Shown: piece by piece, positions 23,226 to 35,085 of the stretch | How the letters are laid out: every line of letters begins with the position of its first letter | Position numbering within the stretch: the first letter of the stretch is position 1 | Source of the DNA: Dicaeum eximium | Taxonomy: Eukaryota > Chordata > Aves > Passeriformes > Dicaeidae | Assembly (NCBI GenBank): GCA_013396995.1 | Contig: VWZP01005699.1 | Location: 323,596 to 387,595, forward strand | Direction: 5' to 3' | Length of the DNA stretch: 64,000 bases | The notes under the pieces: generated by a model | Seen by the model: the letters and a program-made list of their open reading frames with translations, nothing else | Databases searched by the model: none | What the model was told of the DNA's origin: nothing | Made by a program: the position numbers and the translations under genes

Positions 23226-24640
23226 TGTGGTGGTTCAGTGCTGGCCAATCCCTAGTGCACTAGTTTTTTGTTGTGAGATAGGATTAGGAGAAAGGCAAAG
23301 CAGGCTCGAAACTTCAAGGAAGTATAAAGAAAGTTTTATTAACAGTAACTAAAAAGGAAAAAAAAAGTAAGAATCAAAACAAACTCTTCAGACATTTCTC
23401 TTCCTCCCCACAACCATTCTTTCTCACTGTCAATGTAAAGAAATAAAACCTAAAATTTTCAGTCAGTTCACTACCATAAAATAGTCTTTTCCTCTGATCA
23501 CTCAGGGAGAGAAGTCTCTCTTGTGCATGTTATGGAGACTTTTTCACAAGAGGAAAGAAACAGTTTTCTTGTGGCTCTCAATGTCCTCACGAATACAGCT
23601 GCCAGGGGAAAACTTGCTTCGTGAAGCTCCTCCCATCTCCACAATCTTCCCAGAGCTGTGTTTATGGGCCATGTCCACTTTGAGGTTACTGTTTTAAAAA
23701 TTAGGTGTTCAAAAGAGCTAAGGTTCTCATTATCTATCTCAACATATCAACTTAATCCTTGGAAAGAATGTTTCCATCTCTGTTTCCATCCCTGGAAACA
23801 GAGATCTTCTTCTCTCCTCGAGGCATAGGATCTCATCTTTTCTCTCTTTCGCTGTTCAAGCTTCTCATGGGATCACAGCTACTTCATCATCTGCTTACTT
23901 CAGCATGGAAACCCTTGCTCAAATTTGAACCTTTCATCTCTTCAATAGTCTCATGCGTTATAGGAAAAAAGAGTCTCTTTTTTTTTTCCTTAACTCACAA
24001 GGGGTTTTCAGCTTTAAAATTAAAGCATCTCTTTATCCCTCCCATCTGGAACTTGACTTTTTCTTTACTGACTTCGATGTCTCATGTTGGTTTGTTTACA
24101 TTGCTTTTCAACTGGTGTCTTTCTCTCACTGGAGAGAGGATTAAAGCCCTGGAGAAGTTAACATCTCACCCGGGGTCTGCAGATGGTCATGTGACCCTTG
24201 CGGCAACAACTACGGCTTCAGCGGCTACTCTGGTCTCAGCTGCACGATCTCCTCAGCTTTCCACGAGGTAAAATGCTTGTGCCATCCCTGCGCTTCTCCT
24301 GGGGAGGGGGCCCAGCAAGCTCAACTAGGCCCCGAGCTGAGAGAGAGTGATACAGAGATCAGGCCGACGTTAGCAAGGCTGGCTCCTTTGGGCCCCCGCC
24401 GCACAGCCCCTTCCCCTCTCTCCCTGCCCGGCAGCCGATGGAGGGGGGCGGGCGGACGGCCCGGGGGGAAAGGGCCCGGCCCCGGCAGCTCCTCCGGGCC
24501 TCACAAATCCTACCCTCCTACTGCCCAGCAAGGAAAGAGGAACTTCCTGGGGTTTTTCCCAACTTTAACGTGTTATTTCACAGAAGCATGTACAATGTTC
24601 ATCACTTTTGTACAACACTCCCATCTCAAACCACAACACA
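23226..24640 (-). mobile_element. Long solo LTR (avian ERV) with a GC-rich core
   Basis: It starts TGTGGTGGTTCAGTGCTGGC and ends AACCACAACACA, giving complementary TGTGGTGGTT / AACCACAACA ends. The minus strand carries AATAAA (plus-strand TTTATT at 23335-23340) close to the left end, as expected if the sense strand is minus and U5 lies at the left. 24290-24520 is GC- and CpG-rich and reads like a retroviral promoter or leader region. I recognise the sequence as a dispersed passerine LTR, exact family unsure. At about 1.4 kb it is long for an LTR. I could not find a matching TSD. The two 170-171 codon frames at 23759-24271 and 24277-24792 lie antisense within it, have no known domain and are probably incidental. 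Confidence 0.7.
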
Positions 24641-27600
24641 ACAAACTTATGTATTATTTTCCCTTTTTCAGATATCATGAGTATCAAATAAAGATTGAGA
24701 ATGTTCACTCGTCTGTTGTTTCTGTGATGTCTGAGGCAGGACTTAACTTTATGTCTTGTGATTTTAAAAAGAAATTTTCAAACAAGGTATAATACCCATG
24801 TCCCATGTGGCATCTAGCATATCTGAAACCTTTTACTCTATATTTCTTTGAAAAGGGGCTTTTGTGCCAGAATCTTGTCATTTTTTTCTATCAACTGATC
24901 TATTAAGAGATATTACTTCTCCTCATAAGCTTTCCTTTAATGTCTAGCTTCTTTGTGGAGCAGGGTCATAGCTCTGAATCAAATACATTGGAATTAAATG
25001 TGGCCAGAAGTACATATGTAAACGTCAATGCTGAAGCTTAACCTTTTTTCTAACGCTGTCAAATATATATTGGCATCTGGATTTCTCAATCTGTTTTCTG
25101 AGCAAATGTAAATGTTTCAGGCCTCCTAGCAGGGAATTTCAGCATACATCATAAAAGAGAGAGGGAGTAATGCACAGTGCTCCGATAGTGGCTAACAGAA
25201 GTAGCAGACAGCCAAAAGCTTCATGCTTATCTGTTGCTTTCATTCAGGAGCCAAAGTGATGTTTCCTTCTGTTTCCAACTGATAACAAGTGCAAAATACA
25301 CGCAAAAATAACTTTGTGCCAACTGCATCCCTTTTAAAAAAGAGAAAAAGCAACTGCTGGGCTGATTGGCAAGAAGATGTTGAAAATGTCCATAGATTTG
25401 CTGACACTGAAATGTGTAGAAGGGGAACTAAGGGAAGGAGAAACTGAGTTCTGGGGAAAAAAAGAGGAGAAGAGAAGCCAAGAAAAGACATAGGAAAAGA
25501 TTAAGTACATTGAAAGAAATAAATTTTAATTTAAAATTTAACAAGGAAAAGATATTCTGAGAGAAAGTAGCTTTTGCTTCACTGGAATTGAAAATGTGTA
25601 CCCAGTTTCTTTCCCTATAGCAGCTGTAGTGTGGGAGAAAAATCTCATGATGATGCTGCACAAGTTTGTTTCCCAATTTCAAGATAGGAGTAACAAAAGA
25701 GAAGACATTTTTACCTCTTAACCTCTGGTGATGATTCAGTGATTAGTTAATTGTCATAGGTCTCCTGTGCTCCTCTGCTTCGGAGAAATCCAGATTAAAG
25801 TTGTTTGGAAATTCACCATTAGAATAATTTCTGTTAAGAAACTATTACTTGTTTTCAAGATGGAACTTGTGATGACATATACAGCAAAGCAGGTTTTTAT
25901 TTGAAGCACTTTGGAGAAATTTAATTTTCAGTTGCACATTCAACATTTTCCCTCGCAGTCTAAAAGTATCAAGAAGACATGTACTTATCTTTTGGAAAAA
26001 TTGTTAGGTTTCTGACAAAGACTTCAAACACTTTTGGAATACTGCCTGTGAATAAATGTTTTGAAATTCAAAAATATTACAGGAGTTGGAAAAAATCCCT
26101 TGTTCAGTTCTGTACTGATAGTTATTTGTGATCAAATCTGTAAGAGTTTTAAATTAAATTTGTCTGAACAGAGGATTTATGTATAGAGAACTTCCACTAA
26201 AGCTTGTACTGAAGGAGCAACTACAAAAGGGCTTCTGAGAGAATGAGTTTACTAGTGGCGGAAGTCTGGAGGTGCAGTGTTTCTGGAATAATCTAGACTT
26301 TTTATTTCTCGGAATTATATATATGTCTAAGATAAGAAATTTGTTTCTTTATATTAGAATTAGAACATAGTAAAAGGAGCTTTCAGCTCTTAGGAAATCA
26401 CTTATTAATTTTATAGGATTATTTCAGTTGTTTCGAACTAATGAATTATTTAAACAATTAGATGACAGGAAAAGCATTACTGAATTTTTTAAGTTTAGAG
26501 CATAGTTATTTTTCTGATGAAATAAAGATGCGCAGTTTGCCTTCAATAAAATAACATTAATTTATAAAATAATATCAGTATGTGACAAAGTCTCATTCTC
26601 CTAAATGTTTACACTCTAAATCAAAGGCCATAAGTTTGTCAAATGTGCAGCACCTCTCCAACAAATATTTATATACAGCATTGAATGACTTAACTATATA
26701 CTATTAATCTATCTTCTGGTAAGAATCCTTTCATAACCTATCATTTCTTCATAAACTGTATATCCTTTACAGGAAGGAATGTTGATGGATAAAGATCTGA
26801 AATTTTGTAAGCCACCTGTGATTTTCTGAACACTGCTGTTCTGTCCGTATTGCTGCCATTGCATGGAAGCTTCCTATTAAGTTGTTTTAAGTCAGGGAGT
26901 TTCTGAAAAATTATACCTCCTGTAGAAATCTCTTCATTGTGTTGTAGTACAGCTGAAAGTTATCTTTTGGTTGGAAGGACAGACATATCATATGGTTACA
27001 AGACAACAACATTACTGAATATTTACATGTTCTAGGCATAATGAATGTCAGTTTTTCCAGCTGTATTTTTCCACATATTTTCATGCGTATGTCTGTCCTT
27101 TCTGATGTCTCTCTGTTTCCATGCTGCTACTGGTTGACCTTCTTCTGCCCACAGAGAGCTTTCATGAAAACTAATACTATAATTTTTTTCCCCAGCAACT
27201 TAAGTTAAAGTTGATTTTAAGAACCTTCTTTTCTCCATCTTCTTGTAGATTGATATATATATATATGATATATATATATATAATATGATATGATATGATA
27301 TATATATATATATATATATCATATGATATGATATTAGTTGCTCTTTTAGTCAGTTTAGATTTCTTCATTTCCTTTCAAAGGTGATAGACAGCAATTTAAA
27401 ATTGAGAGACCTTTTCTTTAAGCTTTTGTTTGATAAATAATTTTGTCATAAATTTGAAGACTATAGTCCATAATAAGGAGAAACTTGGAAAAAAGAAATG
27501 TTACTTCAAGATCAAAATAAAAATTACATTTTATTATTTAGATACCTACATTAAACTGCTTTGCTCTGAAACACTTCTATTTGCTACTGCTAAATTCTCT

Positions 27601-30600
27601 GACTTTAATTTCTTCAGCATCAACATTTAGAAACACATACATTATGTGAATAAATATATATATTAATAAATACACACTAAATAAATTATTATTTAGAGCA
27701 CTTATTTATATGTGTATTGTATCACACAATCAAGGAGAAATTCAAAGAGTTAAACAGTTTATGCTTCCATCCTTTGTGTAACTGTTTTTATGACCCCCTA
27801 ATGCGACATGCTAAGATAATGTAATAAATGTCTTATTGCACTTGGAAGATAGGGAAGAAAAATAGTAACTGATATTGTATTTCATTCCAGGTAGGAGTAA
27901 AAAAGCAACTGCTTTCCTCACTCTTTACAACCCAGTTAAGAATTTGACTGACAGAATGTTGGCACCAGCTGTGGGAGAACTGATCAGCCTCAACTCCAAG
28001 TAAGTGATGTCTTACACATTTGGAGATTTGTTTCAGACTAAATTTACAAAGCCTGCTGATTTCTAGAAACAAAAACAAATTAAAAATACATTTTCTATGG
28101 CACTGTAGAGGACTTTGATTTCCCTTGTTGCAGAATTCTTAAACACATCTAGAAATCAGCATGTAACTTCATCTGTTCGTAACAGCATTTTGTAAAGTTG
28201 ATGTCATCTCATTCCGATTCATCTTCCTTTCTAGACAATTAAAAGCACTACCTGAAAGTAATGAAAAATTATTATAAAACATAAATATAAACATGAACAT
28301 GGGGAAAATATTCAATGATCAAGAAAATGTAGATAAAAAGTAGTCTGTTGATGTAGAAGACAAACTGGTGAAAAAAAACCTAAGTAAGATTATTTTGGTG
28401 CTAATTAAATTAACCTTACTTCCTACTGCATTTCTCATGGGAGACAATTGTGGGTGAAGGACAGAGTAAGAAGCCTTGGTGGTCCAAAAACTCTCTCTGA
28501 GGGAGGTCCACGTTATCTTTCACATGGTGAAGGTGACAGCAGTGCTACAGTCATGCACGCAGGAATTATGCACATACATTAAAGTGCACCTCTCATCCTT
28601 CTAGTCTTAGATTTTTAATATTCATGGGCACCAGTATCTCAGTTATACTTAGAGCTTTGGTTTTTTTCTGGACAGATGTTGAAAAATTCCACTTTTCTTA
28701 TAGCTAGTAGGAAATTGTGGAGAAGATAAAGGCAGTTTGTTTTTCAGTTTGTCAGATCTGCTTTTTACGCACAATGTAATTTCTCAGTGAAAATCTATTT
28801 TCCTCTTTGAAAACTGCTAAGAAACCTGGATGATATTAACCTGGGAAAAGACGAAAAGGGTGAAAAATAGAAAGGCAAGAAGAAAGAAAGAGGAGGTAAA
28901 GGCAGAATATTAATACAATATGTTCATTTATCAGAGAGAAAGAAAAGATATGCTAATGTAAAATTGTTGAATGTCTGAAAACGTATTGGTGTCACTTCAA
29001 AACAAGCAATTACCTCACATTATTAATATATTTGAAGGTTTGAAAACTGCTCAAAATGTATATATTTAAAGCTATTTGCATAGACATAGTCTAACAGAGA
29101 AACTAAACTCTTTTTGTCAGAATTTGTCTTGGATCATCAATTGCTTTACTGATTGTTAGAAATACTGACAAACTTGAATGTATATTTTTATTCTTGGTCC
29201 ACTGCTGGCCAAACCAAGGTAGGTTATCACTCATATACAATATTTGCTACACTGAAGAAAAGAAATAGGACTCTTCACAGGTTTTCAAATGTACTGAATA
29301 AAGTGTGTTAATATTTGTTAGTAGCTACTGAAAAAGATGAATCCTAGCAAGAACTTAAACTAAAAACCCTGAGACTTTGAGGAGGGGAGTCCATTATAAT
29401 TATCTAATTAATAACAAGATGAAGCAACTAATCAGCAACATCCCGTATGATTTAGGCATATCTTTGCCAAAAGACAGTCTTGAATAGGATATATACTTAC
29501 AGAGGGGAAAGATCTCAAGCTAGAGTATAATTACCTTGTGACCATTGCCTAGGTATCCTGGAGACTGGTAGGTATACATATATGTATACATTTATGAAAT
29601 ATACATAATTTTCTAGTTGTAAACATATTAATTTTTGATAACATTTTTCAGTTTTTGTTAATGGAGCAGGTTGGGGCTTTTTTTTTAATATGTTAAATGT
29701 GAAATATTAGAAACAAATAATTTTCTTCTGTTTTCTGGTACAAATCAGTCATTAGTGGTATAAAGAGTAGGAATATTTTTGAAATTTATTTACCCAGCAT
29801 TTCAGTATTCTAAGGTTAGACAAAGAAATCAAAAGTTTATCCAGTTCTCAAGCAACAAAAAAGTTTTACTTCTTACACACATATATAATAAGCAGAAGCA
29901 ATGTGGAAGTATATTGGATGTTACTTATTTCTTAAATCACACGCAAGGTGAAATGAGCACCAGTATTTCTGTATCAATACACTAAGTTTTCTTGAATATT
30001 TCATCCATTCTATTTACTACCTCATCCTAAAATTCTGTGTCTCACAAACTCAAAATATTTCCCAGGTGTGAGAAAAAATTCAGAATGAAGAGTGTGATGA
30101 CTAAATTGTTTAAGATATTTATATACTCTGGAATACAAAAAAAAGTGAGATGAACAATCAGTGTGTTAAGTTATATATTTCACAAATACTTCTAGAGAGC
30201 AAAGTACAAGAGCTAAAGCAAAAGACTACTTTTGAATAAAAATATAATATGTGCATATTAATCAATTTAACTTAACACTTAAAATATGAGTGACAAAAAA
30301 TACAACCCAGAAAAATGAAGGTTATAAAGCTTAAGAATATTGCTGTTCAAGTTACAGCAGTTTAAAATACCCTAATGCCTCAGTCACACCCTGAATACTC
30401 CATCTCTTTCTAGGCCATCTTTGTCCCAATGATAGAATAAAAGGCAAGGAAAAGAAATTGTTATAATCATTCTACATTTGGGAACAAGGTCACAGCAAAG
30501 TGAGCATTTGACATTAGGAGTCTGCTATTGGGCCAGAAATGGAATCTGTTTATCTTGACCCTTGTTCCAGGGTTTCAGACTGCATCTCTACAAAAGGTTA

Positions 30601-32559
30601 ACACTTTGCATCTGGATAGCATCAGGATCAGATTTTCACAAGCTTTTAGTACCCTCACTGGATGAGGTCTTCTATTCTTTCCACAGAGAGCACTTAACTG
30701 ATATCAAGTGATTATTATCAAGTGATAGTCCCTGATTTTAATACATGCTGAAGGTCGAGGTTAACATTTTAGCAGCTTTCCTGTATGATGACAAAATTTG
30801 ACAAGGTCTAATTGGTTGTGATTTGTCTCTTAATCTTGTAATCTCTTATTATTGTTCCATTTATATGTGTGAAGATAACAGAATTTAGAGACATATTGAA
30901 CTGACATTTCCCTTAGACATGGGAAAAGAGAAAATGTGTATGTACTGATGACATTTCTCTGGATTGATTTAAGTCATAAATAAGGGCAAGTAAAAAGCTT
31001 AGCTTCTGTCTCCTGCTTTTTTTAAGCTTTGAATAGGCAAGTAGTGAGAAGGGGCAATAGTTCTTGTTACCAGTTTTGGAACTATTGTTTACATGGTATT
31101 GTCTGCAGGGTAAGAAATTCTGTTTACTGTTTGTTCATCAATAAGGAGTTTAAAAGTTATATATAGATAAAAGAGGAAACTGATTCCCTTTAAACATGAT
31201 GAAAATTCTGTCTGCAATTCTTAAACTAAGGCCTGTTAATATATTAAAATTAAGGTTTGAGTGCATTTTACATAAGTTTAAAAGCATCTTCTGAATAGTA
31301 GAATGTTTATGTAAATAACATTTCTTAAAAGTCTTTGAAACAAGAACATCTACAAAGATAGAATTTTAAGCACTTTTGCATATTTATAAGTGCAGAATTT
31401 GCTGATGGTTAATGTACTGTATATGCAATACACGTAAAAACTATTCAATAACTGAAGCAATCCAATAGTAGACCAAACACAGATGGCATGTGAATATAAT
31501 AATATGAGTATCATTGCATGTAGAATCTTGACATCTTCTATTTTTATAAGGCCTGTGGAGTGAAACTATGCTTCTTTTTATGCAAATGTTAAATTCGGGT
31601 GAGGAAAAAGCAATTAATTTCCGCAATGTAATACAGGAAATACATGGAAGCCCAGGGAGCTACTTTTCCAGATCCTACATTAGGATCTTGGAAATTAAGC
31701 TGCCCTTTATGCAGGACTGTCAGTAATATAGAAAAAAAGTATTCCATCTTCACTTTCACATGAAAATTTGTATTTAAAAGGGCAACAATTTTTTGAAATA
31801 ATTTACAGAAATGGGAATACCAGTAATTTTTGTCATATTGTACAAACTGGTGTTATGAGAAAGCTGTCATACATCTGTATTTCATATGATACACACATCT
31901 TATCATATGAATTTTTATATATCTTTTAAGGCAATATATTTGACTGAGTTCTGGGATGGGGTGTGCTTGTTTATGTGTGATACGAAATTGGGCAGATACT
32001 ATCTGTTCATGCTAAGTTGATCTCAGTAGAGCTTTGTGCATACATTCAAGCTGACTATTTTCATGCAAAGTTATTTGCCTTGAGTTGAACATAAAAGTTG
32101 CAGCTAAAACTGTTCAGTCATGTCCTAGGTGAAGCTTGGATAAAATATCCTGTTATGTCCATTATTTTTTTAAAAGTATACAGGTTTTACTCAAGATAAA
32201 CTATTGCTTCTGTTACTAGAATCAGAGCAGTTATTCACAAGACCATAGTTTGCTTCAATTTCTAGCAAAAATTGCCACGTTTTGCAAGGTGTTTTGCCTC
32301 TGGAAAGATCTTTGTACATATTCTCTATAAAATTTCTTAGGAGTTTTTATCTGCATGGAGGATACCCCAATATCACATGGCTCCTACGTGTGATTATATA
32401 GTCTTTTTTGCCTGTATGCTAAGGTGACAAAATCTTATTAAGTGTGAAAGGGTAACACTTTATTATGTAAAAAAATTAATTTACTATTAGTATAATTGAA
32501 ATATTGAAAGTCTAAATAAAACACTGTTGCCAGTCCAGACATTATTATTATTATGCATA
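24641..32559. other. AT-rich DNA without genes
   Basis: These 7.9 kb contain no recognised gene or transposon. Visible items are an AT microsatellite at 27252-27336 and a perfect 18-bp palindrome GTATACATATATGTATAC at 29572-29589. Minus-strand frames at 25240-25491, 25428-25682 and 27833-28078 show no family signature. Confidence 0.5.
27252..27336. repeat. AT-rich microsatellite, (TA)n with GATAT units
   Basis: Alternating TA runs are mixed with GATAT and ATATC units arranged nearly as an inverted repeat about a (TA)n centre, so the region can extrude a hairpin. The IYIYII-rich open frame on the minus strand (27368-27177) comes from it. Confidence 0.95.
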
Positions 32560-33145
32560 AGGAAAAAAAGTAAGTTTGCTGATGACACCAAACTTAGAGG
32601 TGCTGTTGACTCTTGGACAACAAGAACACTTGCAGAGGGATCTGGGTAGGTTGGAGCAGTTCTGGGTCTCAAAATTTAAAAGAATTGTAAGACCTTTGAC
32701 TATATCTAGAGGAGGACAACAAAGCTCATGAAAAAGCTGGAAAACATGTCCTGTGAAGAATGGCTAAAAACCTTGGGCTTGTCCAGTTTGTAGGAAAAGA
32801 GGCTGAGAGGTGACCTGATTTCTCTCTGCAGATTACTGAGGAGATGAATGTGCTGACTTTTCACTGGGATGCAGTGATAAGACAAGTGAGGATGGTTCAA
32901 AACTGACAGGGGAATTTCAGACTGGATATTAGGAAGCAGTTTTTTACCTAGAGGGTGGTCAAAGCCTGGAAAGTTTTCCTAAAGTGGTGGTTGATGTTGT
33001 GTTGGTATTTACAAGGCATTTGCACAATGCCCTTAGCAACAGGCTTCAACTTTGGATCAGCCTTGAAGTGGCTAAGCAGTTACAGTACATGTTTGTAGAT
33101 CCCTTCTAACTAAAGTATTCTATTCTGTTCTATTTTGCTCTAAAG
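32560..33145 (+). mobile_element. CR1 LINE 3' fragment with FADD motif retained
   Basis: The frame at 32572 reads KFADDTKL, the CR1 reverse-transcriptase catalytic block (FADD at 32575-32586). It is followed by a degraded palm and thumb ('aagctcatgaaaaagctgga', 'gaagaatggctaaaaacc', 'ggaaaagaggctgagaggtg'). The 3' UTR ends at about 33110-33145 with 'gatcccttctaactaaagta' and an ATTCTATTCTGTTCT-type tail. A deletion lies near 32670-32690. The element is truncated 5' of the FADD block and carries frameshifts, so it is inactive. Its 3' end faces that of the next CR1, 45 bp away. Confidence 0.82.
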
Positions 33146-33188
33146 AATAAACAAAAGATATATCATTAGAGGATATGTCTCCATAATC

Positions 33189-34875
33189 ATCATAGAATTA
33201 TAAAACACCAGATTAGAAGGGGACCTCAAAGATCATCATCCAAACTTTCTTCTCAAAAGAATGGTCCAGACATGATCAAGCAGCACCCTGTCCGTCTGAA
33301 TTTTAAGTGTCCAACACTGTGGAATCTATAATTTCCTTGGAGAGACTATTCAGAAGTCTGATTGTTTTGAAAAAAACTTTCCCCTTGCATATAATGATTG
33401 TCCCTGGAAGTAACTTGTACCCATTACCCCTCATCTTTTCCAAATGACTCCTCCTCAAAAGTGAGTCTCCTATGGCAGAAGACCAGCACTTACAGCAGAG
33501 GGACAGTGGAGCCATCAGCAGCACCCATGAAGGCTACAAACATCTGCTCCTTCAGAGGGCTGAAAGCTTCTCCAGCGCCCTACAATGCAGCCCCTTATAT
33601 ATTTAATCGCATGCATTTCACCTGTGTGCCTGCTTGTGACTGGTCAGTGCTTGGCTCATTACCTTCAATACCAGGCACCTGTCCCACACAGCTGTAGCCC
33701 ATTAGGGAGGAGGCTCAACCACAGCCCTACTCCCAATTACCACAAGCTGTGTGCCTACAACGGTCTCCAACTTTGTAGTCACTCTTTTAATTTATCCTCA
33801 GTGGATGTTGTCGGGGCCCATCTATTTGTAGAGGTGAATTTGCTGTAAAATTTACTCACCAACTCTTCCTTCAGTGGAGGAGGGTTTGTGTTTATTTCAA
33901 CCTGGCCTTTTGCTCCCAGGGTCTAGCAGTGCTGGTGCAGACAGAGGTGAATGAAGTGCTGAGAACCTCTCCCTTTTCAGCATTCTTGGTGACTGATTTA
34001 CCTCTCCTCTTTAACAGAGGGATGGTATTTTCCTTCTGTTTCTGGTTGTCATTGAACAGTTTCTTGTAGTTTTTGACATCTCTGGTCAATACTAGTTTTA
34101 GCTGAGCTTTTCCTTTTGTAACTGCATCTCTGCACATCTTGGAAATGCTCTTGTGTTGCTCAATGGGTCTTCACCTGTTTTGACATTTTTGGTATGCTTC
34201 TCTTTTGATTGTGATCAGACTCAAAAGCTTGTAGTTAAGACAAGGGGATCTCTTGCTCTGTCTACTTCCCTTATCTGTAAAGGAGATTAACTGGTTTTTG
34301 CTTCCAGAAGTGCATTCTTGAAAAACTCTCAGCATTTACCAGCTCGTTCTTTGTCTAGGGAAGCTTCAGCACAATACCTCCCAGCTGCGTTCTGAGCATG
34401 TCGAAGTTTGCTCTTCTAAAATCTTTGTCTTTAAAATCTTTAAAATCTTGTGTGTCCCCTCAACTCCAAGCTTCTCGATATTGTGATCACTGCAGCTAAG
34501 GTTATGGCTAACCAAGATAATTGCACAGCAGGTTTTCTTGGTTTGTGAGCAACAAGTCCAGCTGTGCCTCATTCCTTGTTGATATAGCTAACATTTGTAT
34601 GAGGAAAAAGTCCTCTACCCATTCCAGGAACTTGCTGGAATTCATATGAGCTGCTGCATTCTTCTTCCCACAAATGTCTGACTTCTTAAAGTGCCCCATA
34701 AGAATCAAGTTCTGTTGATCCAAAGCTTGGTAAGCTCTTTATAACCGTAGAATCTCGAGTACCATCTGAACCACTTTTCTTGTTACTTACTCCCTTTGCT
34801 CCTCTACACTCCATTATACACCCCATTTCCAAAGCCTCTGTTTTCATGCCAGCAAGCTGTCTTGACCAAATCATT
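33189..34875 (-). mobile_element. CR1 LINE fragment with EN remnant, carrying a nested insertion
   Basis: Reading the minus strand, 34723-34508 encodes the endonuclease C-terminal part: NLILMGHFKKSDICGKKNAA, then KFLEWVEDFFLIQ and LDLLLTNQENL. In CR1 the first block is GDFNxPDICW, and here GDFN is GHFK. The EN-RT linker follows (34137-33892: SVTKNAEKGEVLSTSF). Next come a short RT finger piece (IDGPDNIHP, about 33800-33830) and then an abrupt jump to the 3' UTR and 3' terminus (33189-33470), so most of the RT is deleted. An LTR-like unit at 33471-33762 interrupts the 3' UTR. The 5' boundary near 34875 is approximate. Confidence 0.82.
33471..33762. mobile_element. LTR-like insertion in CR1, 6-bp TSD
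   Basis: The 6-mer GTCTCC occurs at 33465-33470 and 33763-33768. Removing the 292 bp between, with one copy, restores continuous CR1 3' UTR ('aaaagtgagtctcc' joined to 'aactttgtagtcactc'). The unit begins TATGGC and ends ACAACG, which would be TGTGGC and ACAACA with one G/A change at each end. A TATA-like stretch sits at about 33595-33602 on the plus strand. Size, termini and TSD length fit a solo LTR of an ERVK-type element. The family is not named and the orientation is unsure. Confidence 0.65.
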
Positions 34876-34948
34876 ATAAAACCCCACAGATTTTTTACTT
34901 ACAGACTTCACATTTTTGATTTTAAACTCTATTTAAAATTATGGTTAT

Positions 34949-35085
34949 ACACAAAAAAACCCCAAAACTAAACAAAACAACCCCCTCCCACATGCACATA
35001 CAAGAGGAAAAAAATCCCAAAGCAATTAAACAACCAAAAACCATAAAAAAACTCAAGAAACCAACACCTCCAACTAAAACAAATC
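34949..35085. repeat. A/C-rich, strand-asymmetric low-complexity tract
   Basis: The plus strand is almost entirely A and C with very few G or T, for example 'aaaaaaaccccaaaactaaa' and 'caaccccctcccacatgc'. It lies just upstream of the 5' side of the neighbouring minus-strand CR1. It could be a simple-sequence expansion or the residue of an oligo(T)-type tail. No function is assigned. Confidence 0.7.

Noticed and set aside
23759..24792. Two adjacent frames of 170 and 171 codons on the plus strand
   Set aside because: They lie antisense inside an LTR, have no domain or codon signature, and the second runs out of the LTR into flanking sequence.
27177..27368. IY-repeat protein
   Set aside because: It is a translation of the TA/GATAT microsatellite.
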